The notes beneath the pieces were generated by a model. It was not told where the DNA came from and searched no databases. It saw only the letters and a program-made list of their open reading frames with translations. Below are positions 37,666 to 48,421 of a DNA stretch of 64,000 nt, one piece after another. Source of the stretch: Limobrevibacterium gyesilva (GTDB taxonomy: Bacteria; Pseudomonadota; Alphaproteobacteria; Acetobacterales; Acetobacteraceae); assembly GCF_025989185.1 (NCBI RefSeq), contig NZ_JAPDNT010000006.1, forward strand, positions 1 through 64,000, in the 5' to 3' direction. Every line of letters starts with the position of its first letter. Position 1 is the first letter of the stretch. A program made the translations under genes and the position numbers.

Positions 37666-38629
37666 GTTCCGGCTCCCTGGCGCGCGCCACTTCGGTCAGG
37701 CCCAGCATCAGGCCGATATTTTGCACCGCGGCGCCGGACGCACCCTTCCCCAGGTTGTCCAGCCGCGCCACCAGCACCGCCTGGCGGTGCGCCTCGTTGG
37801 CATAGACACGCAACTCCAGCATGTCGGTGTCGTTCAGCGCTTCCGGCTCCAGCTTGCCGTCGGCGGTCGGCGGCACCACCCGCACCAGCGGCGCCCCTTC
37901 ATAGCGCGCCGCCAGAACGGCGTGCAGATCGGGCCCGGACGGCTTGCCGGGCAGCGTGTCCAGGTGCAGCGGCACCGACACCAGCATGCCCTGGCGGTAA
38001 TGCCCGACCGACGGCGCGAATATCGGCCGCCGCGCCAGCCGGGTATGGAGCTGCGTCTCCGGAAGGTGCTTGTGCTCCAGCCCCAGCGCATACAGCTCGA
38101 AGGCCGGCCCGCCCTTGCCCTCGTGATCGGCGATCATGGACTTGCCGCCGCCGGAATAGCCGCTGACCGCATTGATGGTGATGGGATAGTCGGGCGGGAT
38201 CAGCCCGGCATCCACCAGCGGCCGCAGCAGGGCGATGGCGCCGGTGGGGTAGCAGCCGGGGTTCGACACCTTGTTGGCGGCAGCGATGCGCGCGGCCTGG
38301 CCCGGCTCCATTTCCGGGAAGCCATAGACCCAGTCCGGCGCCACGCGGTGGGCGGTGCTGGCGTCCAGCAGCTTCGGCGCCCGCTTGCCGAGGCCGTCGG
38401 CCAGCGCCACGGATTCCCGCGCCGCCGCGTCCGGCAGGCACAGCACCACGAGGTCCACCTCTTCCATGATCGCACGACGGGCGCCGGGGTCCTTGCGGGT
38501 CTCCGCGGTCAGGCTTCGCAGCTCCACCCCAGGCACGCGCAGCAGGCGCTCGCGGATGCCCAAGCCGGTGGTGCCGGCCTCGCCGTCGATGAAGACCTTT
38601 CCGACACTCCCGGTGGCCGTGTTCGCCAT
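37658..38629 (-). CDS. argC: N-acetyl-gamma-glutamyl-phosphate reductase, type 2
   Basis: A 323-residue NADPH-dependent arginine biosynthetic enzyme that makes N-acetylglutamate semialdehyde. [18 protein letters not shown] forms the dinucleotide loop, and [11 protein letters not shown] holds the catalytic Cys (about residue 126). The short length and GEAGTTG motif mark the type 2 (AstV-like) subgroup common in alphaproteobacteria, often found next to rplM-rpsI as here. ATG at 38629 follows a GGAG ribosome site; upstream codons to 38683 are less likely. Confidence 0.93.
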   Translation of the reverse strand: MANTATGSVGKVFIDGEAGTTGLGIRERLLRVPGVELRSLTAETRKDPGARRAIMEEVDLVVLCLPDAAARESVALADGLGKRAPKLLDASTAHRVAPDWVYGFPEMEPGQAARIAAANKVSNPGCYPTGAIALLRPLVDAGLIPPDYPITINAVSGYSGGGKSMIADHEGKGGPAFELYALGLEHKHLPETQLHTRLARRPIFAPSVGHYRQGMLVSVPLHLDTLPGKPSGPDLHAVLAARYEGAPLVRVVPPTADGKLEPEALNDTDMLELRVYANEAHRQAVLVARLDNLGKGASGAAVQNIGLMLGLTEVARAREPEHA

Positions 38630-38710
38630 GGCGCAATTCTCCTCTCGTGCATCATCGTTCTCCGTAGCCGACCCGGAAGGCAAGAGGAATGGGGCTGACC
38701 AGCGCGCGGA

Positions 38711-39544
38711 TCAGCCGCGCGCCGCACCATCCGGCCGCAGCATGTCGCTGCGCACGCTGAACACGCTCTCGCGGCGGAACAGCAGGTCGCGCGGCGCGCT
38801 GCCGGCGAGCGCCTGCACGAAGCTGCGCGAACTGGCCTGGCCCGGCAGCAGCCAGTCGTGCAATTCGATGACCAGCAGCGGAAACAGGTCGATCCAGCCG
38901 AAATCCGCCGCGAACAGCTCCGCCTCGAATCCCTCGATGTCCACCTTGATCAGAAACGGCACCGCCCCCGCGAACGCCGGCAGGGCCAGGATCTCCGGCA
39001 CTGAGACGGCGCGCACGGCCGCGTCCGCCGCCGCCGTCTCGACCGTGCGGAACCCCCACTGGCCGGTGCCGGGATCGACCATGCGGACCGCCGCCGGGCG
39101 GTGATGCACCGCGACGTTCAGGGCCTCGATGCCCAGCCCCGCCACGTTGGCACGCAAGGCAGCGTCGTTTCCGGGCTCCGGTTCCACCGCGCAGATCAGC
39201 GCGTCGGGGAACAGCAGGCGGAAATAGACCGACGACAATCCGATATTGGCGCCGCAATCGACGATCAGCGGCCGCTTCCCGTCGGCAAGGATGCGCGCAT
39301 AGGCCTGCGACAGGGCGCCCCAGAAACCCCAGTTCGACAGGCGGTACTCGAGCGCGACGAAGACCTGGAAAAATACCGCCAGATCGGTCGTCCCCGCCCG
39401 CATCCGGACATCGGCCCACCGCCCCGCGGTCGCCACGCGCCACCGCCGGGCACCAGCCGGCAGCAGCCGGATGCCGTCCACCGGCACCAGCATCCGCCGC
39501 GCGATCGCGCCGCATTTCGCCAGCCGCGACACCAGCAGATCCAT
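38711..39544 (-). CDS. FkbM family methyltransferase
   Basis: 277 residues. The SAM-binding motif I is LIVDCGANIGLSSVYF, followed by the acidic loop AVEPEPGND and the FkbM-typical KVDIEGFEAELF. FkbM enzymes O-methylate sugars or polyketides; the acceptor here is unknown. The start at 39544 is preferred, because a longer frame to 39628 would begin inside the rpsI terminator hairpin. It sits between a ribosomal operon and argC without an obvious pathway partner. Confidence 0.85.
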   Translation of the reverse strand: MDLLVSRLAKCGAIARRMLVPVDGIRLLPAGARRWRVATAGRWADVRMRAGTTDLAVFFQVFVALEYRLSNWGFWGALSQAYARILADGKRPLIVDCGANIGLSSVYFRLLFPDALICAVEPEPGNDAALRANVAGLGIEALNVAVHHRPAAVRMVDPGTGQWGFRTVETAAADAAVRAVSVPEILALPAFAGAVPFLIKVDIEGFEAELFAADFGWIDLFPLLVIELHDWLLPGQASSRSFVQALAGSAPRDLLFRRESVFSVRSDMLRPDGAARG

Positions 39545-39604
39545 CGGCCCCCCGAATCGCGGCTGTGCCGCGCCGTCCGCCACCAGACCACGGGCCGCAG
39601 GCAC

Positions 39605-39632
39605 AAAAAAGGGGTTGCCCAAAGGCAACCCC
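39605..39632 (-). terminator. Intrinsic terminator of rplM-rpsI
   Basis: On the minus strand GGGGTTGCC and GGCAACCCC (39611-39619 with 39624-39632) form a perfect 9-bp stem with a 4-base loop, followed by six T (39605-39610). It lies 30 bases beyond the rpsI stop. This is a textbook rho-independent terminator. Confidence 0.92.
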
Positions 39633-39661
39633 TTCTTCGCGGCGCAGGAAAGTCCCGCCAG

Positions 39662-40150
39662 TCAGCGCTTGCTGAACTGGAAGCTGCGGCGTGCCTTGGC
39701 GCGGCCGTACTTCTTGCGCTCGACCACGCGGCTGTCGCGGGTCAGGAAGCCCGCCACCTTCAGGATGCCGCGCAGCTCCGGTTCGTAATAGGTGAGCGCG
39801 CGGCTGATGCCGTGGCGCAGCGCCCCGGCCTGGCCGGACAGGCCGCCGCCGGTCACCGTGCAGAACACGTCGAACTGGTTGTAGCGGTCGGCCACCAGGA
39901 AGGGCTGGGTGATCAGCATACGCAGCACAGGGCGGGCGAAATACTGGCCCACCTTCTTGCCGTTCACCAGGATCTCGCCCTTGCCGGGCTTGATCCACAC
40001 GCGCGCCACTGCGTTCTTGCGGCGGCCGGTGGCATAGCTGCGGCCAAGCGCGTCGCGCTTCGGCTCGGCCTTCGGCTTGTCGGTCGGCACCGCCTGGGCG
40101 ACGGCGAGGTCCTTCAGGTCGGCGAGCGTACGGGTCTGGGTTCCGGACAT
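39662..40150 (-). CDS. rpsI: 30S ribosomal protein S9
   Basis: 162 residues with the S9 core: [37 protein letters not shown], and the C-terminal [17 protein letters not shown] whose basic tail reaches the P-site tRNA. A 35-residue N-terminal extension ([13 protein letters not shown]) is usual in alphaproteobacteria. It lies four bases after rplM and is followed by a strong terminator. Confidence 0.97.
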   Translation of the reverse strand: MSGTQTRTLADLKDLAVAQAVPTDKPKAEPKRDALGRSYATGRRKNAVARVWIKPGKGEILVNGKKVGQYFARPVLRMLITQPFLVADRYNQFDVFCTVTGGGLSGQAGALRHGISRALTYYEPELRGILKVAGFLTRDSRVVERKKYGRAKARRSFQFSKR

Positions 40151-40154
40151 CGGA

Positions 40155-40619
40155 TCAGCCCCTCCTGTTCTTCGGATTCATGGCGGCGACATCGAGCGTC
40201 TTGGGCTGCTGCCCGTCATGCGGGTGCGCCGCGCCGCCATAGATGTGCAGGTGCTTCATCTGCTTGCGCTGCAGCGGGCCGCGCGTGATCATGCGCTCCA
40301 CCGCCTTCTCCAGCACCCGCTCGGGATGCGCGCTGTCCAGCCGCTGGCGGATGCTGCGCCCCTTGATGCCGCCGGCATAGCCGGTGTGGTAGTAGAACAC
40401 CGACTGGTCGGCCTTCTTGCCGGTGACCTTCACCTTCTGCGCGTTGATCACGACGACATTGTCGCCGCAGTCGACATGCGGGGTGAATTGCGGCTTGTGC
40501 TTCCCGCGCAGGCGGCTGGCGATGATCACGGCGAGGCGGCCAAGAACCACGCCCTCGGCGTCGATCAGCACCCAGTCCTTCTGCACCTCCGCGGGCTTCA
40601 GCGAGAGGGTTGTCTTCAT
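40155..40619 (-). CDS. rplM: 50S ribosomal protein L13
   Basis: 154 residues with the L13 signature: [17 protein letters not shown] near the N-terminus, [31 protein letters not shown], and [19 protein letters not shown]. It is the first gene of the rplM-rpsI operon. The promoter should lie in the 40620-40760 gap shared with the rightward SDR gene. Confidence 0.97.
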   Translation of the reverse strand: MKTTLSLKPAEVQKDWVLIDAEGVVLGRLAVIIASRLRGKHKPQFTPHVDCGDNVVVINAQKVKVTGKKADQSVFYYHTGYAGGIKGRSIRQRLDSAHPERVLEKAVERMITRGPLQRKQMKHLHIYGGAAHPHDGQQPKTLDVAAMNPKNRRG

Positions 40620-40689
40620 CTGGGGGTATCCCTTGAAACAGGCGGCGGCTTATGCCGTCGGGACCGCATTCCGTCAAGGGTTTCCAGTG

Positions 40690-40707
40690 GTGGTATCATG
40701 ATACCAC
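40690..40707. promoter_or_regulatory. Perfect 18-bp palindrome, candidate operator
   Basis: GTGGTATCATGATACCAC reads the same on both strands. It stands between rplM (leftward) and an SDR/amidohydrolase operon (rightward), about 70 bases from each start, and is AT-richer than its surroundings. Symmetric GTGGTATNNNATACCAC-like sites are typical of GntR-type operators. The regulator is not encoded nearby. Confidence 0.55.
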
Positions 40708-40764
40708 AACCCGCCAGCAGCCTGTGACCAGGCTCTCGATTGCGTTATATTGACATAATGGGTG

Positions 40765-41631
40765 ATGACTCGGCCGACCATGCCTGACCGGATTCACGTC
40801 ATCGGCGCTGCCGGCCGTTCCGGCTCGGCGCTGTGCCGGACGCTCGCGGACTCCGGCATTCCCTACGTCCCTGTGGTGCGCGACAGCGCCAAATGGCGTG
40901 CGCTCGGCCTGCCCGGCGAGCGCCGGGCCGCCGACCTTACCGATGGCCTGTCGTTGGCGGACGCCCTCGGCGATGCACGAGTGGTCGTCTCCTGCGCGCA
41001 TGCCCGCCATACCGCGGCGATCCTGGCGGCCGCGCCCGACCAGGCCCGCTTCGTGCTGCTCGGCAGCACCCGCCGCTACACGCGCTGGCCGGACGGTCAC
41101 GGCATCGGCGTGCAGGCCGGCGAGGCGGCGCTGCTCGGCTCCGGGCGGTCCGGCGTCATGCTGCACCCCACCATGATCTACGGCGCCCAAGGCGAGGACA
41201 ACGTGCAGCGCCTGGCCGCCCTGCTGCGCCGCCTGCCCGTGGTGCCGCTGCCCGGCGGGGGCCGGGCCCTGGTCCAGCCCATCCACCAGGACGACGTCAC
41301 CCGCTGCATCCTCGCCGCCACGGCAATCGACTGGCCGGGCCCGCGCGCCGTCGTCATCGCCGGCCCGGCGCCCCTGCCCTATGCCGACTTCGTCCGTGCG
41401 GTCGCCAGGGCCGCCGGCCAGCGCCGCCCGCGCATCATGCCGGTTCCCGCCCCTGTGCTGATGGCGCTCGCCCCGCTCACCGGGTTGCTGCCTTTCGTGC
41501 CGCGCATCACCGCCGCCGAAATCCGCCGGCTGCTGGAGGACAAGGCCTTCCCGATCGACGCGATGCTGGGCACCCTGGGCGTCCGGCCCATTCCCCTGGA
41601 GGAAGGGCTGGCCCGCACCTTCCCATCCTGA
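40765..41631 (+). CDS. NAD(P)-binding / NmrA-like epimerase family protein
   Basis: 288 residues with an atypical SDR fold. The nucleotide-binding loop IHVIGAAGRSGSALCRTL is near residue 10, then VVSCAHARHTAAIL, HPTMIYGAQGEDN and VQPIHQDDVTRCILAA, typical of NAD-dependent epimerase/NmrA proteins. The substrate is unknown. It is followed after 10 bases by an M20 amidohydrolase and is likely cotranscribed with it. Alternative starts exist at GTG 40762 and ATG 40780. Confidence 0.82.
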   Translation: MTRPTMPDRIHVIGAAGRSGSALCRTLADSGIPYVPVVRDSAKWRALGLPGERRAADLTDGLSLADALGDARVVVSCAHARHTAAILAAAPDQARFVLLGSTRRYTRWPDGHGIGVQAGEAALLGSGRSGVMLHPTMIYGAQGEDNVQRLAALLRRLPVVPLPGGGRALVQPIHQDDVTRCILAATAIDWPGPRAVVIAGPAPLPYADFVRAVARAAGQRRPRIMPVPAPVLMALAPLTGLLPFVPRITAAEIRRLLEDKAFPIDAMLGTLGVRPIPLEEGLARTFPS

Positions 41632-41641
41632 GGACTTGCAT

Positions 41642-42829
41642 ATGCCCATCATCAACCGCATCGCCGACTTCCACGCCGAGATGACGGAATGGCGCCACGA
41701 CCTGCACCGCCACCCCGAGCTCGCCTTGCAGGAAGTCCGCACCAGCGGCGTGGTGCAGGAGAAGCTGCGTGAATTCGGCGTGGACGAGATCATCACCGGC
41801 ATGGCCCGCACCGGCGTGGTCGGCGTCATCCGCGGTCGCGGCCCCCATTCCGGCGCCGGCGGCAAGGCGATCGGCCTGCGCGCCGACATGGACGCCTTGC
41901 CCATCCACGAGGAAACCGGCGCCGCCCATGCGAGCCAGACCCCCGGCGTGATGCATGCCTGCGGCCATGACGGCCACACCACCATGCTGCTGGGCGCCGC
42001 CAAGTACCTGGCCGAGACACGCAACTTCGACGGCACCGTCTACGTCATCTTCCAGCCCGCCGAGGAGAACCTGGCCGGCGGCGAGATCATGGTGAAAGAG
42101 GGCCTGTTCGAGCGCTGCCCGATGGACATGGTGTTCGGCATGCACAACTGGCCCGCCGCTCCGGCTGGCAGCTTCCTGTGGCGCAACGGCCCCACCATGG
42201 CCGCCGTCGCCAATATCGAGATCACCATCACCGGCAAGGGCGCGCACGGCGCCCACCCGCATCGCGGCATCGACCCCATCGTCGTCGCCGCCCAGATCGT
42301 CTCCGCCCTGCAGACCATCGTGGCCCGCAGCATCGAGCCGGTGGAGAGCGGCGTCGTCACCATCGGCCACATCTCCGGCGGCCACATCTACAACGTCATC
42401 CCCGAGACGGTGCACATGAAAGGCACCGCGCGCTGGTTCACGCCCGAAGTGGGCGACCGCCTGGAGGCCGGCGTGCGCAAGCTCGCCACCGGCATCGCCG
42501 AAAGCTTCTCCGCCCAGGCCGAGGTGATGTTCGACCGCGCCTATCCGCCCACCGTGAACGATCCCGACGCCACCGCGCTCACCGTCCGCGCCGCCCAGGC
42601 GGTGGCCGGCGATGCCCGGGTGGCGCCGATGGCCAAGCCAACCATGGGCGGCGAGGATTTCGCCTTCATGCTGAACGCCAAGCAGGGCAGCTACATCATG
42701 CTCGGCGCGGGCCGCGGTCCCGACGACGCCATGCCGCACCACCCGAAATACGACTTCAACGACGAAGTCCTGCCGGTGGGCGCCAGCTATTGGGCGACGC
42801 TGGCCGAGCAGCTCCTGCCGCGGCGCTGA
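41642..42829 (+). CDS. M20 family amidohydrolase (hippurate hydrolase/IAA-amino acid hydrolase type)
   Basis: 395 residues. Metal-binding motifs of the M20D subgroup are visible: GLRADMDALPIHE, HACGHDGHTTMLLGAA (His and Asp ligands), FQPAEENLAGGEIMV (catalytic Glu pair) and TMGGEDFAFML near the C-terminus. Relatives hydrolyse N-acyl amino acids such as hippurate or acetyl-diaminopimelate. ATG at 41642 follows AGGA. Together with the adjacent amino-acid ABC genes it suggests scavenging of acylated amino acids, which is inference. Confidence 0.92.
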   Translation: MPIINRIADFHAEMTEWRHDLHRHPELALQEVRTSGVVQEKLREFGVDEIITGMARTGVVGVIRGRGPHSGAGGKAIGLRADMDALPIHEETGAAHASQTPGVMHACGHDGHTTMLLGAAKYLAETRNFDGTVYVIFQPAEENLAGGEIMVKEGLFERCPMDMVFGMHNWPAAPAGSFLWRNGPTMAAVANIEITITGKGAHGAHPHRGIDPIVVAAQIVSALQTIVARSIEPVESGVVTIGHISGGHIYNVIPETVHMKGTARWFTPEVGDRLEAGVRKLATGIAESFSAQAEVMFDRAYPPTVNDPDATALTVRAAQAVAGDARVAPMAKPTMGGEDFAFMLNAKQGSYIMLGAGRGPDDAMPHHPKYDFNDEVLPVGASYWATLAEQLLPRR

Positions 42830-42837
42830 GGCACGCC

Positions 42838-42870
42838 GCCCGAAGCGCCGGTTTCCCCGCCGCTTCGGGC
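42838..42870. terminator. Bidirectional hairpin between convergent genes
   Basis: GCCCGAAGCG (42838-42847) pairs perfectly with CGCTTCGGGC (42861-42870) around 13 bases. It lies nine bases after the amidohydrolase stop and 20 bases after the stop of the opposing permease. It lacks a good T-run, so termination efficiency is uncertain. Confidence 0.6.
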
Positions 42871-42890
42871 CAGCGCATCACCTGCGCCGG

Positions 42891-43556
42891 CTACGCCTTC
42901 GCCAGCCGCTTCTCATACGCCTGCGCCATCAGCGTCGCCGGGAACAGCAGCACGAAATAGATCACCGCCACCACGGTGTACACTTCCAGCGGCCGGTAGG
43001 TGTCCGCCGTGATGAGCTGGCCCTGGTACAACAGATCCGGCACCGCGATGGTCGAGACCAGCGAGGTGTTCTTCAACTGGATGATCGACTGGTTCATGAA
43101 CGGCGGCACCATGCGCCGGATCGCCTGCGGCAGGATCACCAGCCGCATCATGTACCAGGGCCGCAAACCCATGGCCCGCGCCGCATCCCACTGCCCCCGC
43201 TCGATCGAGACGATGCCGCCGCGGAAGATCTCGGCATAGAAGGCGCCGGTATAGAGCGACAACACCATCGTGGCTGCGGCGATGGCGGGGATCTGCACGC
43301 CCAACAGCACCGGCAGCGCGTAGTAGAACCACACGATCTGCACCAGCAACGGCGTGCAGCGGAAGATCTCGATGAGTGCCACCAGCGGCGCGTTCACCAG
43401 CCAGGACTTCGACAGCCTGGCCATGCCGATGACCAGCCCCAGCACCAGGCCCAGGAAGATCGTGCCAAGGGTGAAAGCGAGAGTCACCTCGATCCCGGTG
43501 ACGAACAGCCTCTGGTATCGCCACAGGAAGCCGAAGCTCCACTCGTATCCCATCAA
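42891..43556 (-). CDS. Amino-acid ABC transporter permease (HisM/GlnP type)
   Basis: 221 residues, 4-5 membrane helices. The EAA loop is degenerate but recognisable in ERGQWDAARAMGLRPWYMM, and IFRCTPLLVQIVWFYYALP is the hallmark of polar amino-acid permeases. It follows its binding-protein gene by six bases. No ATPase gene is adjacent, so the importer must share or recruit one from elsewhere. Confidence 0.9.
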   Translation of the reverse strand: MMGYEWSFGFLWRYQRLFVTGIEVTLAFTLGTIFLGLVLGLVIGMARLSKSWLVNAPLVALIEIFRCTPLLVQIVWFYYALPVLLGVQIPAIAAATMVLSLYTGAFYAEIFRGGIVSIERGQWDAARAMGLRPWYMMRLVILPQAIRRMVPPFMNQSIIQLKNTSLVSTIAVPDLLYQGQLITADTYRPLEVYTVVAVIYFVLLFPATLMAQAYEKRLAKA

Positions 43557-43562
43557 CCCGCC

Positions 43563-44405
43563 TCAGAACGACAGCTCGGCGGGAATGTCCGCGCGCCTGG
43601 CGCCGGTCTTCTCGATGCCCGCGATCATCCACTCGCGGATCTGGCCGGTGCCGCGATTCATGTCCAGCCAGGCGTTGAGCACCTCCAGGAACCGCGTGTC
43701 CGGCTCGCGCCGCACGCCCAGGTTGCTCGGCAGCGCCACCGTCGGATTGGTCAGCAGGCGATAGCTGCCCAGGCCGGGGTTCTTGGCCAGCGCGGTGAGG
43801 CCCAGCATGGCCGCGAGGATGTCCACGTCCGCGCGCCCGCCCTGCAGCGCCAGAATGGCATCGTCGCGCGTCTTGAAGGCGGTGATCTGCGACTTCGGCG
43901 CGAATCGCCGCGCCGACACCTCGTGCAGCGAGCCGAGATCGCAGACCACACGCACCTCGGGCTTGTTGATATCGTCCCACGTCCTGGGGTCGAAGCCCTT
44001 GCGCGCGATGCAGCCGAAGGGATGAATGATCATCGGATGGGTGAACCCGATCGACAGCGCCCGCTGCGGCGTCGGGTTCAGCGCAAACGCGAGATCGACC
44101 TTGTTCGACTGCAGATCCAGCACCGAATTGCCGTAGGTGGATTCGACATATTCCAGCTTCGCATCCCAGATCCTGGCGATGTCCTTGGCCATGTCGATCG
44201 CCGCACCGGACCATTCGCCGGTGGTGATGTCCTTCTGGAAATACGGCAATTCGCCCGGCAGGGCGGCGATGCGCAGCACCTTGGTGCGCGTCACCCGCTC
44301 GAAGGTGCTTTCGTTGGCGGTTTGCGCCTGCGCGCTGCCGATCAGGGCCACCGGTGCGAGTGCCGCGATCCCGGCCAGGCCACGGCGTGACAGTCGGTTC
44401 GTCAT
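43563..44405 (-). CDS. Amino-acid ABC transporter substrate-binding protein (family 3)
   Basis: 280 residues. The signal carries twin arginines (RLSRRGLAGIAALAPVALIG) and cleaves near SAQAQ. The mature part has the family 3 pattern: VLRIAALPGELPYFQKD, GAAIDMAKDIARIW, and VDLAFALNPTPQRALSIGF. It delivers an amino acid or related ligand to the permease encoded next. ATG at 44405 follows a GGGGAGGAAAG ribosome site; longer frames lack a signal peptide. Confidence 0.9.
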   Translation of the reverse strand: MTNRLSRRGLAGIAALAPVALIGSAQAQTANESTFERVTRTKVLRIAALPGELPYFQKDITTGEWSGAAIDMAKDIARIWDAKLEYVESTYGNSVLDLQSNKVDLAFALNPTPQRALSIGFTHPMIIHPFGCIARKGFDPRTWDDINKPEVRVVCDLGSLHEVSARRFAPKSQITAFKTRDDAILALQGGRADVDILAAMLGLTALAKNPGLGSYRLLTNPTVALPSNLGVRREPDTRFLEVLNAWLDMNRGTGQIREWMIAGIEKTGARRADIPAELSF

Positions 44406-44684
44406 CGTCTTTCCTCCCCTTGTTTGCGGGCCATCCCCAATCATGCCCGGCACGTACGCTGTCCGGATCGATATCGCCGGCATACAAACAGCGCCTGGAC
44501 GAGCACCTCGTCGTGCGGGTGGACGCGGCAGAACTGCTCGAAACCACCCTGGTGACCCGTGAACACATGCACGGCCCGCGTCCGCAGGCAAGGCGGAACG
44601 ATCGCCGTGGCAACACGACAGTGAGTTGACGTTCCATGCGCCTCACCGGACCATGGCGCGATCGTCCGGTTCAGGGAGGCATGG

Positions 44685-45329
44685 ATGAAGGCATCAACCG
44701 CTCGGCTGGCGGCCGTCGTGCTGGTCGGGACCAGCCTGCAGGCCGCTGCGGCCCAGGACCACCCGCCGTTCGAGCCCACCCGCGACGTGACCGTGGACTA
44801 CGTCACCGACGCCCGCAGCCGCGCCCCGAACATGCCGAACACGATGCGCATCTATCTCGCCGCCGGCGGCAAGCGGATGCGCATGGAGGCTCCAGGCATG
44901 CCCGGCTACATGCTCATGGACCGGGCCGCCAGTCGCGTGGTCATGGTGATGGCCGAGCAGCGCATGTACACCGAAATTCCCCTCGACCCGTCGCGCACGG
45001 CCATGCTTACGCTGAACGACAAGATGGCCTTCACCCGCAAGGGCACGGACACAGTCGCCGGCCTGCGCTGCACGGTGTGGGAGGTGCGCAAGGATGCGGC
45101 GCATGGCGGCACCGCCTGCATCGCCGACGACGGCGTGGTCCTGCGCGGCGAATCGAGCGAAGGCGGCGGAGCCCCGACGCACGTGACCGCCACCGCCGTC
45201 AGCTACGCCACACTGCCCGACAGCGTGTTCCAGCCCCCGGCCGACTTCAGGAAGCTGGAGCTGCCGGCGGGGATGACGCCGGGCATGATGCCGCCCGGTG
45301 TGGGCCGCCCGGCAGTCCCCGCGCGCTGA
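44685..45329 (+). CDS. Secreted DUF4412-like protein
   Basis: 214 residues with a Sec signal (MKASTARLAAVVLVGTSLQA, cleavage after AAAAQ). The mature domain has TVDYVTDARS, KRMRMEAPGMPGYMLMDRA and LRCTVWEVRK, the pattern of DUF4412-type periplasmic proteins that describe a residue-modification or binding fold of unknown role. The C-terminus is Met/Pro/Gly-rich. The preceding 280-base gap (44406-44684) contains no other gene and would hold divergent promoters. Confidence 0.75.
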   Translation: MKASTARLAAVVLVGTSLQAAAAQDHPPFEPTRDVTVDYVTDARSRAPNMPNTMRIYLAAGGKRMRMEAPGMPGYMLMDRAASRVVMVMAEQRMYTEIPLDPSRTAMLTLNDKMAFTRKGTDTVAGLRCTVWEVRKDAAHGGTACIADDGVVLRGESSEGGGAPTHVTATAVSYATLPDSVFQPPADFRKLELPAGMTPGMMPPGVGRPAVPAR

Positions 45330-45400
45330 ACCACGCTCGGTGCTTCTATCTGCACCGATCACCCTCCGGCGAACGAGATCCCCCCCAGCGGCAGCAGCTC

Positions 45401-46204
45401 CTAGCTGCCGATCTTCAAGGTCGAGGTCAGCCCGCGCAGGCAGGCCAGCACCGACAGCGGCGTCAGCTTGCCGGTACGCGGATTGGCCTCGCTCGGCACG
45501 TTCTCCACGGTCATGGTCAGCCGCGCCGCCGCGGCCTCCACGCGGATGGTGTGGATGTTGCGGGTCACGCCGGGGTCGGCCCAGATCTGCACCGTGGTGC
45601 GCTGCGGCCCGATACCGGCCAAGGCCAGCGCCGCCGCCACGTTCACGTTGGCCGGAAAGCCGGCGGCGGCGTCGAAGGCATTGCCCTCGAAGATCACGGT
45701 CGGCGCGGTCACCGCCAGCACGTCGATGCCGTGCTGGTCCAGGTACGGCGCCCCCACCAGCCCCTTCGGCGGCTTGCGGGACTCGATGGTGACGCTGTCC
45801 ACCGCGCCCTCGGCGCAGGCCCGCACCGCGTCCAGGCCCAGCAGCGCGCCGGTCGGCACCACGATGCGGGCGCCGGTGGCGCGCGCCTGCTCCACCAGGT
45901 GCATGCGCGGCAGCAGCGCGCCCACGGAACTCGGCACGAAAATGCGGCCGGCGGCGATGGCGGGCCCGGCGATCTGCTCGAACACCGCGGCCGGCGCCGC
46001 CTCCACCACGATGTCGGCCTGCGCCAGCTCCGGCAGGTCCACCACCGCCGGCGGCGCGGCGAACCCGGCCACATTGGCGCGCGCCCGGTCCTTGTCGCGG
46101 GCACTGACCGCAATCAATCGCAGCCCGTCCACGCCCCGATCCAGGGCGCGCGCGACATCGAGCCCGATCGCGCCCAGCCCGCCAATGGCAACCGTGAGCG
46201 TCAT
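45401..46204 (-). CDS. nadX: L-aspartate dehydrogenase
   Basis: 267 residues. The Rossmann loop VAIGGLGAIGLDVARAL opens the protein, then IVVEAAPAAVFEQ, VPTGALLGLDAVRA and VNVAAALALAGIGP, all typical of the aspartate dehydrogenase family that can supply iminoaspartate for NAD synthesis. No nadA or nadC is adjacent, so NAD synthesis is not proven. The start at 46204 is preferred over an extension that would run into tRNA-His. A small stem overlaps its stop codon. Confidence 0.85.
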   Translation of the reverse strand: MTLTVAIGGLGAIGLDVARALDRGVDGLRLIAVSARDKDRARANVAGFAAPPAVVDLPELAQADIVVEAAPAAVFEQIAGPAIAAGRIFVPSSVGALLPRMHLVEQARATGARIVVPTGALLGLDAVRACAEGAVDSVTIESRKPPKGLVGAPYLDQHGIDVLAVTAPTVIFEGNAFDAAAGFPANVNVAAALALAGIGPQRTTVQIWADPGVTRNIHTIRVEAAAARLTMTVENVPSEANPRTGKLTPLSVLACLRGLTSTLKIGS

Positions 46205-46250
46205 GGTGTCGGCCTCATGCGTCGGGACGAGAAATTCAGGGAAGGAAAAC

Positions 46251-46327
46251 TGGGGCGAGCAACGGGACTCGAACCCGTGACATCCAAGACCACAACCTGG
46301 CGCTCTACCAACTGAGCTATGCCCGCC
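46251..46327 (-). tRNA. tRNA-His (anticodon GTG)
   Basis: A 77-nt cloverleaf including the extra 5' G (position -1) that pairs with C73, a histidine identity mark, and an encoded CCA. The D arm is TAGCTCAGTTGGTAGAGC, the anticodon loop TTGTGGT, and the T arm contains GGTTCGAGTCC. Confidence 0.96.
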
Positions 46328-46431
46328 ATCGAGAGGGATCACCCCCCGACTTCCAGTGGGGGCCGTTTAGGACGAAGCGCCCTGCCGCGTCAATGTCGTG
46401 CATGCCGCACGGCATCGCGCCGGCGCGGCCG

Positions 46432-48269
<1,838 letters not shown>

Positions 48270-48421
48270 CAACATCGCTTCGGGCGCGGTGCGCCCGGGG
48301 GACTCATCTTCCGGCCCCTGCGGCACACCGCCAAAGGGGGCCGGCATCGGGGCCGCGTGGGGCGGCTTCGACCCATCGCCGCGGAGCGATCCGCCGGCTG
48401 TTTTGACGAGGGAATCGGGGT

